Assembly (NCBI GenBank): GCA_002937495.1
Contig: PTJW01000023.1
Coordinates: 1 to 11,224, forward strand
Direction: 5' to 3'
From: Pseudomonadota bacterium
Lineage (GTDB): Bacteria; Pseudomonadota; Alphaproteobacteria; UBA1280; UBA12223
Length of the DNA: 11,224 bases
Within the stretch, counting starts at the first letter, position 1, and the number at the start of each line of letters is the position of its first letter. The notes below the pieces were generated by a model that was given only the letters and a program-made list of their open reading frames with translations, had not been told where the DNA came from and did not search any database. Positions 1 through 4,816 of this stretch are shown here, piece by piece. The translations under genes and the position numbers were made by a program.

Positions 1-2
1 TT

Positions 3-749
3 GGTGTTTATCGTACACACGAAGAACCTAAAGAGGAGAAAATCGACGCGCTAATTGGTATGTTGAGTGCTTTTGGGGTATCAATTCCAGAAGAGTTTAT
101 GCAAGAAGATGTTATCTTGCATCCATCAATGTTCCGCAAATTAGCAGAGTCTATTGACCACTTAGCAAACCGTAACACATTGTTGAACATGCTTGTTCGT
201 GCAATGTCAAAAGCTCGTTACTCAACTGACAATATCGGCCACTTTGGTTTGGCAATTGGCTGTGATACTGAAACTACCGCTACAGGTTATGTTCACTTCA
301 CATCACCAATTCGTCGTATGCCTGACTTAAATGCACATGAAATCATTTTTGATAATACTCATCAACATGATCCAGCTTTGCTACAAGACAAGTGCGACCA
401 CTACACCAATCGTGAAATTGCAGTTGATAATGCAGCAAACGAAGTAACCCAGCGAGTACTGGTTCGTAGTTATGAAGATCGTATCGATGAAGTGTTTGAT
501 GTTATCATTTCAAACATTATGGATCGTCGAATTTTCATCACTATTCCTGAAACAGGTGCCGAAGGTTCAATCTCAACTCGTCAGTTCAATAAATTGGGTT
601 ATCAGTTTAACCCTGAATCTAGTCGTTTTGAAGTTGAAGGTGATGAATCTGTTACTCAAATTGCTTTAGGTGATAAACTTAAAGCCAAACTAAGCCGAGT
701 GAATGTTCTTTCAATGAGCATGAACTTTGACTTTGTCGATTTTGCATAA
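3..749 (+). CDS. rnr: RNase R-like 3'-5' exoribonuclease, C-terminal part (5' truncated by window)
   Basis: The reading frame is open from base 3, so only the C-terminal ~248 residues are present. RNase R processively degrades structured RNA from the 3' end in the cytoplasm. The fragment begins with the family's Y-R-x-H-E-x-P segment and carries the end of the RNB catalytic domain: KARYST, HFGLA (nt 240-254) and HFTSPIRR (nt 294-317), including the active-site arginines. A C-terminal S1-type RNA-binding domain follows (about nt 470-745). The RNB signature is atypical: about eight extra residues separate HFGLA from the following Tyr, the usual aromatic after SPIRR is Met, and the usual H-R further on is H-E. 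All arginine codons I counted are CGN, none AGA, whereas accA and later genes use AGA almost exclusively. This suggests transfer or a different expression class. RNase R is preferred over RNase II because of the start of the fragment and the S1 tail; the N-terminal domains cannot be seen. Confidence 0.88.
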   Translation, partial: GVYRTHEEPKEEKIDALIGMLSAFGVSIPEEFMQEDVILHPSMFRKLAESIDHLANRNTLLNMLVRAMSKARYSTDNIGHFGLAIGCDTETTATGYVHFTSPIRRMPDLNAHEIIFDNTHQHDPALLQDKCDHYTNREIAVDNAANEVTQRVLVRSYEDRIDEVFDVIISNIMDRRIFITIPETGAEGSISTRQFNKLGYQFNPESSRFEVEGDESVTQIALGDKLKAKLSRVNVLSMSMNFDFVDFA

Positions 750-763
750 TTAAGCAAATTAAT

Positions 764-795
764 AAAAAGCCTCCCTAGTGGAGGTTTTTCTTTTT
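764..795 (+). terminator. Rho-independent terminator after the RNase R gene
   Basis: Arms CCTCC (770-774) and GGAGG (780-784) are extended by A-run/T-run pairing around one unpaired G, and a T-rich tract runs to 795. It begins 14 nt past the stop codon, so the RNase R gene ends a transcript. Confidence 0.85.
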
Positions 796-796
796 C

Positions 797-825
797 TTGC
801 AAAATAAATATTGGCGTGCTAGAAT
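797..825 (+). promoter_or_regulatory. Sigma70-type promoter with extended -10
   Basis: A -35 box TTGCAA (797-802), a 17-nt spacer and a -10 box TAGAAT (820-825) preceded by TGC (an extended -10). It lies just after the upstream terminator and about 38 nt before the GTG start at 863, so it should drive the membrane-anchored Mrr-like gene. Confidence 0.6.
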
Positions 826-862
826 TTTTTTATTATAAAAATAAAAATAGTAGGGTAGTTGT

Positions 863-1411
863 GTGAATATTTTTGAAAAATTGCAAATGGGCAATTCATA
901 TACTTCATATATTTCAAATAAAACAGAGTCTTCAGCTGATTATGGTAGTATTTTGGGCTCAATACCAGATTCTGCATTGGTTATTATAGCAGTGTTTTGG
1001 ATTGTTTTATTATGTAAGAAGTATTTAAAAAATGCTTCAAAAAAGAAATTAGTCGAAGAACGAAAAACAGAAGAGTTTTGGTTAAATTCAAACCATCAGT
1101 CTTTTAAACAAAAGTTAAGAGATTTATATGAAGAGCTAGGTTATGAGCATTCTAAGCTTATTGGATCTAAAGATGCGATTGTGTTAAAGTCTGAAGAAGG
1201 TAAGTCTGTTTTATATTGTTATACATACGAGCGAGACTTTACCGAAGAAGATGTAGAAAAACTATTAAAGTTAGCTAAACGTAAAAAAATTGAAGAAATA
1301 AGCGTATTTATTAGTGAAGATATAACTAAAAAAGAAAAAGTATTACTTAAGAAAAGTAAAATTGATATTTTAAAATTAGATGACATTATCGAATTAGCAA
1401 AAACATTATAA
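863..1411 (+). CDS. Membrane-anchored Mrr/restriction-endonuclease-like protein, degenerate active site
   Basis: 182 residues from a GTG start with AGGG 8 nt upstream; I see no better start before it. A single hydrophobic segment (about residues 37-55) is followed by lysines, predicting a short outer or periplasmic N-terminus and a cytoplasmic C-terminal domain. Residues ~80-182 follow the order of the Mrr_cat fold: a helix ending in ELGY, then G-S-K-D with an acidic residue at 104, a beta hairpin, a helix of the EDVEKLLKLAK type, a strand of the ISVFISED type (where Mrr has 'vvvT'), and a final I-x-L-x-x-L-D-D helix. In active members the central strand carries Q/E-x-K. Here that position reads Y118-C-Y120, so the catalytic lysine is missing. 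I infer a nuclease-fold protein that may bind nucleic acid or act as a scaffold without cleaving. It is monocistronic. The fold assignment is from pattern, not a search. Confidence 0.5.
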   Translation: MNIFEKLQMGNSYTSYISNKTESSADYGSILGSIPDSALVIIAVFWIVLLCKKYLKNASKKKLVEERKTEEFWLNSNHQSFKQKLRDLYEELGYEHSKLIGSKDAIVLKSEEGKSVLYCYTYERDFTEEDVEKLLKLAKRKKIEEISVFISEDITKKEKVLLKKSKIDILKLDDIIELAKTL

Positions 1412-1415
1412 AATA

Positions 1416-1445
1416 AAAGCCTCCTTATTAATGGGAGGTTTTCTT
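1416..1445 (+). terminator. Rho-independent terminator after the Mrr-like gene
   Basis: Arms CCTCC (1420-1424) and GGAGG (1434-1438) with an A-run before and TTTTCTT after, starting 5 nt past the stop codon. The arm sequences match those of the terminator at 764-795. Confidence 0.85.
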
Positions 1446-1479
1446 ATATTCTGTTTACTTAATTTAAACAAAGAAAAAA

Positions 1480-1597
1480 GCATCCCGAAGGATGCTTAAA
1501 TGGAGGAAGTGGTGGGATTGGCTAAAGCCTTGTCGTTTCACTCGATGCGAACCCACTGAGTATGTGTGTTCTCATCCCACTTTAGATAATAAAAAAA
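1480..1597 (-). repeat. tRNA-Ser-derived 118-bp unit, distal copy (possible small RNA or tRNA-like gene)
   Basis: One of two perfect tandem copies (period 118 bp). Read on the minus strand it ends with the same T-arm 3' strand, acceptor 3' strand, TCCA and terminator hairpin as the tRNA-Ser at 1737-1826. The T-loop is interrupted: 28 nt (1520-1547) sit between GGGATT (1514-1519) and CGAACCCAC (1548-1556). The upstream half of the tRNA, including the anticodon arm, is replaced by unrelated sequence. A 7-bp perfect inverted repeat, GTGGGAT (1512-1518) and ATCCCAC (1574-1580), bounds a 69-nt stretch. That stretch can be drawn as a closing stem with three small hairpins, a cloverleaf-like shape, though with no standard anticodon loop or T-loop. 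I cannot say whether it is a small RNA, an integration scar or a tRNA pseudogene. Its own promoter is not convincing. Confidence 0.8.
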
Positions 1598-1715
1598 GCA
1601 TCCCGAAGGATGCTTAAATGGAGGAAGTGGTGGGATTGGCTAAAGCCTTGTCGTTTCACTCGATGCGAACCCACTGAGTATGTGTGTTCTCATCCCACTT
1701 TAGATAATAAAAAAA
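1598..1715 (-). repeat. tRNA-Ser-derived 118-bp unit, proximal copy
   Basis: Identical by eye, base for base, to the unit at 1480-1597, and next to the functional tRNA-Ser. The 28-nt T-loop interruption is at 1638-1665 and the 7-bp inverted repeat at 1630-1636 and 1692-1698. Block 1591-1637 (A-run, terminator, CCA, acceptor strand, T-stem strand) equals the tRNA's own 1709-1755. On the minus strand a weak TATTAT lies just before the divergent half, but I find no matching -35. Transcription may therefore need read-through of the tRNA terminator. Confidence 0.8.
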
Positions 1716-1733
1716 GCATCCCGAAGGATGCTT
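1709..1733 (-). terminator. Rho-independent terminator of tRNA-Ser (also inside each 118-bp unit)
   Basis: On the minus strand, AAGCATCC-TTCG-GGATGCTT forms an 8-bp stem with a stable tetraloop followed by a T-run (plus strand 1709-1715). Copies centred near 1488 and 1606 repeat the same hairpin, so each unit ends in its own terminator. Confidence 0.85.
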
Positions 1734-1736
1734 AAA

Positions 1737-1826
1737 TGGAGGAAGTGGTGGGATTCGAACCCACGGTACGCTCTCACGCACGACGGTTTTCAAGACCGTT
1801 GCATTCAACCACTCTGCCACACTTCC
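1737..1826 (-). tRNA. tRNA-Ser (anticodon TGA), CCA encoded
   Basis: The minus strand folds as a class II tRNA. Acceptor GGAAGTG (1826-1820) pairs with CACTTCC (1747-1741). The anticodon stem ACGGT/ACCGT encloses loop CTTGAAA with anticodon TGA (plus positions 1790-1792), which reads UCA and other UCN codons. A long variable arm (GTGCG pairing with CGTAC) is typical of serine tRNAs. The T-arm is GTGGG-TTCGAAT-CCCAC and CCA is encoded at 1739-1737. The discriminator base (position 73, plus strand 1740) reads as U, whereas bacterial tRNA-Ser normally has G. The gene has its own promoter and terminator, with two 118-bp units derived from its 3' end downstream. Confidence 0.95.
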
Positions 1827-1850
1827 GTATATCTCGTTGATGCAAGAATA

Positions 1851-1879
1851 TGTATACCACTATGGAGCTATCATGTCAA
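1851..1879 (-). promoter_or_regulatory. Strong sigma70-type promoter for tRNA-Ser
   Basis: On the minus strand, a perfect -35 TTGACA (plus 1879-1874), a 17-nt spacer and a -10 TATACA (plus 1856-1851). Transcription would start near 1844, giving a leader of about 17 nt before the tRNA 5' end for RNase P to remove. Confidence 0.8.
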
Positions 1880-1985
1880 CACTTTTTTATCATTTTTTTT
1901 AATTTTTTTTGAAGTTTTTTAAAAAATACATATAAAACAGTATATTAGAAAATGGCAAAATATAGGCTTGTTTATTGCTAAAAAC

Positions 1986-2015
1986 TTTGCAATTTATCTC
2001 ATTTTCTAGTATAAT
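1986..2015 (+). promoter_or_regulatory. Probable promoter of accA
   Basis: A -10 TATAAT (2010-2015) matches consensus, with a weaker -35 TTTGCA (1986-1991) and an 18-nt spacer. It lies about 40 nt before the accA ATG, giving a short leader. It is divergent from the tRNA-Ser promoter. Confidence 0.55.
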
Positions 2016-2055
2016 ATGTTTAATTTTATAGATTAATAAACTAGGATGTAAATAA

Positions 2056-3009
2056 ATGGATCAACACTTTTTAGAATTTGAAACAGATATTTTAAAAGTA
2101 CAGACAAAAATTCAAGAGCTAATGAAGGTTAAAGAAAACCAGAATATTGATGAACAAGCACTAGATTTTGAAAATGCTCTTAATAAATTAGAACTAGAAA
2201 AAGCAAAAGCTACAAGATTAGTATATAGAGATTTAACAGCTTGGCAAAAAGCCCAAGTATCTAGACACCAACAAAGACCACAAGCATCAGACTATATTAA
2301 ACACCTTATTACAGACTTTGTAAAACTTTCAGGTGATAAACTATTTTCTGAAGATGCAGCAGTTATTGCTGGCCTTGGTAGATTTGAAGGAAAGCCAGTA
2401 TTTGTAGTAGGTATTGAAAAGGGTAGAGATACAAAGTCTCGTGTTAAACACAACTTTGGTATGCCTAAGCCAGAAGGTTATAGAAAAGCAAAAAGAATTT
2501 TTGAACTAGCAAGCCATTTTGGTTTGCCAGTTATTAGCTTTGTTGATACACCAGGTGCTTTCCCAGGTATTGAGGCTGAAAGAAGAGGTCAAGGCGAAGC
2601 TATCGCAAGATGTATTGAAGTTTCAATGAAAGTTAAATCACCAATGATTTCAATTATTACAGGTGAAGGTGGCTCAGGCGGTGCTTTAGCAATTGCTACA
2701 TCAAATAAAGTATTAATGCTAGAGCATTCAATTTACTCGGTAATTTCACCAGAAGGATGTGCATCAATTTTATTTAGAGATAGTTCAAAGGCTAATATTG
2801 CTGCAGAATCATTAGGTTTAGTTGCAGATAAACTAGAAGACTTAAATGTTATTGATGGTATTATTAAAGAGCCAGTAGGTGGTGCTCATAGAGATGTTGC
2901 ACTAACAATGAAGAGAACAAGAAAAGCTTTAATTGAGCATTTAGAAGATCTTCAAGATAATGTTACAAACTATGTTTCTCACAGAAGAAATAGATTTTTA
3001 GATATTTAA
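2056..3009 (+). CDS. accA: Acetyl-CoA carboxylase carboxyltransferase subunit alpha
   Basis: 317 residues, full length for AccA (about 315-320). With AccD it forms the cytoplasmic carboxyltransferase that moves the carboxyl group from biotin on AccB to acetyl-CoA, making malonyl-CoA for fatty-acid synthesis. An N-terminal helical region (about 1-80) precedes the crotonase-fold carboxyltransferase domain. Visible family motifs are NFGMPKPEGYRKA (133-145), VDTPGAFPG (163-171) followed by EAERRGQGEA, the oxyanion-hole glycines GEGGSGGAL (203-211) and SVISPEGCA (228-236). The ATG at 2056 is preceded by AGGA (2043-2046) and starts at the conserved N-terminus. The gene has its own promoter and terminator, so it seems monocistronic, and nearly every arginine codon is AGA. 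Confidence 0.98.
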   Translation: MDQHFLEFETDILKVQTKIQELMKVKENQNIDEQALDFENALNKLELEKAKATRLVYRDLTAWQKAQVSRHQQRPQASDYIKHLITDFVKLSGDKLFSEDAAVIAGLGRFEGKPVFVVGIEKGRDTKSRVKHNFGMPKPEGYRKAKRIFELASHFGLPVISFVDTPGAFPGIEAERRGQGEAIARCIEVSMKVKSPMISIITGEGGSGGALAIATSNKVLMLEHSIYSVISPEGCASILFRDSSKANIAAESLGLVADKLEDLNVIDGIIKEPVGGAHRDVALTMKRTRKALIEHLEDLQDNVTNYVSHRRNRFLDI

Positions 3010-3016
3010 TTAAGAT

Positions 3017-3050
3017 AAAACACTTGTAAACTTTGCAGGTGTTTTTTATT
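3017..3050 (+). terminator. Rho-independent terminator after accA
   Basis: Arms AAAACACTTG (3017-3026) and CAGGTGTTTT (3036-3045) with one G-U pair, followed by a T-run. The T-rich tail merges into the start of the first RyR-pilin cassette. No clear new promoter lies between, so the cassette may depend on partial read-through. Confidence 0.75.
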
Positions 3051-3391
3051 TTTAAAGGGTAGATTTATGACAGAAAAAGAGAATAATTTATTAGAAGAGA
3101 TTTCAAAGTTAATTCATGATGAATGGGTAGAATGGGCTCAACAAATTGAACATGAAGTGGCAGATGATAGAAAAGCAAGATGGCAAACAGTTTATTGTGA
3201 TTATGAAGATCTATCAGAAGAAATGAAAGAAAAAGATAGAGTATATGGTCGTAAAGTTTTATCTATGCTAAAAGATAGGGGTATTTTATAATGTTAAAGA
3301 AGGGAGCGATGTTCGGGCTTGATGCTCGTATAGCATTGGCAATTTTTGGAGCTTTAAGTGTAATTAGTGGGGCTGCACTTTATAGTGCTAT
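3048..3391 (+). repeat. Conserved 344-bp head of the RyR-pilin cassette, copy 1
   Basis: Direct repeat of 3868-4211 (offset 820 bp). I find only two differences, at 3062 (G versus T) and 3071 (C versus G, changing Thr2 to Arg). It covers the ribosome-binding site, the whole RyR-like ORF and the first 34 codons of the pilin gene. Identity stops abruptly at 3392, after which the pilin tails share only protein-level resemblance. Confidence 0.95.
3067..3291 (+). CDS. Small RyR-domain-like protein, copy 1
   Basis: 74 residues, acidic, with no signal peptide or membrane segment, so predicted cytoplasmic. The pattern H-D-E-W (17-20), a central R-W, then YEDLSEEMKEKDR (about 46-58) and a final helix resembles the small RyR domain (Pfam PF02026) found singly in bacterial and phage proteins. 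The match is from memory of the domain pattern. Its role in bacteria is not established. A good Shine-Dalgarno, AAAGGG (3054-3059), lies 7 nt before the ATG. The stop codon shares its last A with the pilin start (TAATG at 3289-3293), implying translational coupling. The pilin's own AGGGG (3277-3281) is inside this ORF. It may act with or regulate the pilin it precedes. Confidence 0.75.
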   Translation: MTEKENNLLEEISKLIHDEWVEWAQQIEHEVADDRKARWQTVYCDYEDLSEEMKEKDRVYGRKVLSMLKDRGIL

Positions 3392-3875
3392 ACAAAACTC
3401 TACAGTAATTAAATATCTTGCTACAGTTAATGAAATTGAAAAATCATTAATTTCTTATTATTTAGATACAGGTCTTTACCCAAACTTTAATGATACAATT
3501 CATGCAGAAGTTATGGTTAGCGGTTTATTTACTGATGATGGTAATTCAGGCTGGAATGGGCCATATAGTGTATTAAAACTAAGAAATGCCCTTACTATAG
3601 ATGATCCATATGACTCAGATAATCCTTTAGATTTAATAATTAGGTTAGGGGATAGAGAGTCTTCAAACTCATTTGATAGAGATGCATGTGTAACAAATAA
3701 TCCTAAATTACCAGATTGTTCCCTATGGATAGAGTGGTATACAATACCAGAAAATATTGTAACACAAATAAGTGTGCAGGTTGACGGTAATGATGATATA
3801 TTAAATGGTAAAGTTAGATACTGTGAGTTATGTGGGGGCGCTCGTGGTTCAATGTTTTATAGATTTGATTTTTAA
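3291..3875 (+). CDS. Pilin/pseudopilin-like protein, copy 1 (variable tail)
   Basis: 194 residues. A short basic leader (MLKKGAMFGLDAR) precedes a hydrophobic helix (residues 13-34) with the spacing of the type IV pilin/T2SS pseudopilin N-terminal helix. A stretch NEIEKSLISYYLDTG continues that helix, as in pilins. The globular part has G-W-N-G-P-Y, a recurrent pseudopilin motif, and a pair of cysteines in the C-terminal third (A-C-V...D-C-S) that could form a loop disulfide. The prepilin peptidase site is not canonical: no G-F-T-L-I-E is present, but Asp11 would be the +5 residue if cleavage followed Ala6. Predicted inner-membrane anchored and then assembled or surface exposed. The first 34 codons equal copy 2 and the rest differs. 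No assembly gene (pilB, pilC, pilD) is nearby, and the assignment is by pattern only. Confidence 0.65.
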   Translation: MLKKGAMFGLDARIALAIFGALSVISGAALYSAIQNSTVIKYLATVNEIEKSLISYYLDTGLYPNFNDTIHAEVMVSGLFTDDGNSGWNGPYSVLKLRNALTIDDPYDSDNPLDLIIRLGDRESSNSFDRDACVTNNPKLPDCSLWIEWYTIPENIVTQISVQVDGNDDILNGKVRYCELCGGARGSMFYRFDF

Positions 3876-4211
3876 AGGGTATATTTATGAGAGAAAAAGA
3901 GAATAATTTATTAGAAGAGATTTCAAAGTTAATTCATGATGAATGGGTAGAATGGGCTCAACAAATTGAACATGAAGTGGCAGATGATAGAAAAGCAAGA
4001 TGGCAAACAGTTTATTGTGATTATGAAGATCTATCAGAAGAAATGAAAGAAAAAGATAGAGTATATGGTCGTAAAGTTTTATCTATGCTAAAAGATAGGG
4101 GTATTTTATAATGTTAAAGAAGGGAGCGATGTTCGGGCTTGATGCTCGTATAGCATTGGCAATTTTTGGAGCTTTAAGTGTAATTAGTGGGGCTGCACTT
4201 TATAGTGCTAT
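3868..4211 (+). repeat. Conserved 344-bp head of the RyR-pilin cassette, copy 2
   Basis: Second copy of block 3048-3391. Its left edge overlaps the last codons and stop of the first pilin gene, so cassettes abut with no spacer. The right edge is sharp: from 4212 the sequence no longer matches copy 1. Confidence 0.95.
3887..4111 (+). CDS. Small RyR-domain-like protein, copy 2
   Basis: 74 residues, identical to the protein at 3067-3291 except Arg for Thr at position 2. It has the same AAAGGG ribosome-binding site and the same TAATG overlap with the pilin gene that follows. It begins 11 nt after the first pilin stop and is probably co-transcribed with it. The lack of synonymous change shows the duplication is very recent or the copies are kept alike by gene conversion. 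Confidence 0.75.
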   Translation: MREKENNLLEEISKLIHDEWVEWAQQIEHEVADDRKARWQTVYCDYEDLSEEMKEKDRVYGRKVLSMLKDRGIL

Positions 4212-4701
4212 TAAACAGGCTAAAGTAGTTGCAATTGTTACAGAACTAACAGAAATTCAAAAAGCTTATGAGTCATATATGCTGGATGTTGGAGAGCAAG
4301 TTGAAAAAAGCTCTTCTGTTGATTATATCATTAAATATTCTGACTTAATAGCTAGTACTAAAACAGGCTGGAAGGGTCCTTACCTTTCTTATAACTTAGA
4401 TTTATTTAATGCCAATTATGAATATCCGGCAAAATATGGCAACTTAGCTTTAAGAACATATATTGAAGCTGACTGGGGTGTTGACTTATTAGCAGGAACT
4501 CAAATTGCACCAACATTATGTGTTAGAGGGGCTGATTGCAAAATATTTATTGGTTGGCATACTGTTGATATTGACCTTGCAAAATCTGTAGATGAATATA
4601 TTGATGGAGTATCTGATGGACAAAAAGGTAAAATTAAACTATATAATTTAGACCCTACTTATAAACATATATGGTTTGATACTGGAATTACTTATAAATA
4701 A
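4111..4701 (+). CDS. Pilin/pseudopilin-like protein, copy 2 (variable tail)
   Basis: 196 residues. Residues 1-34 are identical to the copy 1 pilin. The tail is a diverged homologue with the landmarks in the same order: TEIQKAYESYMLDVG after the hydrophobic helix (copy 1: NEIEKSLISYYLDTG), then G-W-K-G-P-Y, a cysteine pair (L-C-V...D-C-K), an I-G-W-H-T strand (copy 1: I-E-W-Y-T), and D-G-x-x-D followed by K-G-K-I near the end. The fold is therefore shared while the surface sequence is rewritten. The start overlaps the RyR-like stop codon. A strong terminator follows, so the two cassettes probably form one transcript. Confidence 0.65.
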   Translation: MLKKGAMFGLDARIALAIFGALSVISGAALYSAIKQAKVVAIVTELTEIQKAYESYMLDVGEQVEKSSSVDYIIKYSDLIASTKTGWKGPYLSYNLDLFNANYEYPAKYGNLALRTYIEADWGVDLLAGTQIAPTLCVRGADCKIFIGWHTVDIDLAKSVDEYIDGVSDGQKGKIKLYNLDPTYKHIWFDTGITYK

Positions 4702-4705
4702 GTAT

Positions 4706-4740
4706 AAAAAGAAACTCCTTATATTAAGGAGTTTCTTTTT
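4706..4740 (+). terminator. Rho-independent terminator after the pilin cassettes
   Basis: A long perfect hairpin: arms about 4706-4721 and 4725-4740, 3-nt loop, A-run before and T-run after. It closes the cassette region. No such hairpin lies between the two cassettes. Confidence 0.9.
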
Positions 4741-4745
4741 ATATC

Positions 4746-4775
4746 TTGACTAAAATAATACTAATGTAGTAAAAT
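4746..4775 (+). promoter_or_regulatory. Probable promoter of trkA-trkH
   Basis: A -35 TTGACT (4746-4751), an 18-nt spacer and a -10 TAAAAT (4770-4775), directly after the pilin terminator and about 40 nt before the trkA ATG. Confidence 0.6.
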
Positions 4776-4816
4776 AAAGCAATCTATTAACAAATAAAAA
4801 TAAAACATTAATAAAT

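Noticed and set aside
8..190. 60-codon minus-strand ORF
   Set aside because: Antisense to the RNase R-like reading frame, without its own signals.
472..669. 65-codon ORF inside the RNase R-like gene
   Set aside because: A frame-shadow of a well-supported coding region.
1480..1715. Two extra functional tRNA genes
   Set aside because: The units share only the tRNA 3' segment, the T-loop is split by 28 nt, and no anticodon stem-loop or normal D-arm can be found on either strand.
1480..1826. CRISPR array
   Set aside because: Only two 118-bp full repeats with no spacers of unique sequence; the unit is explained by the tRNA-Ser 3' end and terminator.
1728..1922. 64-codon plus-strand ORF
   Set aside because: It runs through the tRNA-Ser gene and its promoter; its apparent protein is translated tRNA sequence.
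3048..4701. Insertion sequence or integron cassette array
   Set aside because: No transposase, integrase, terminal inverted repeats or attC-like sites; the repeats are coding heads of genes in the same orientation.
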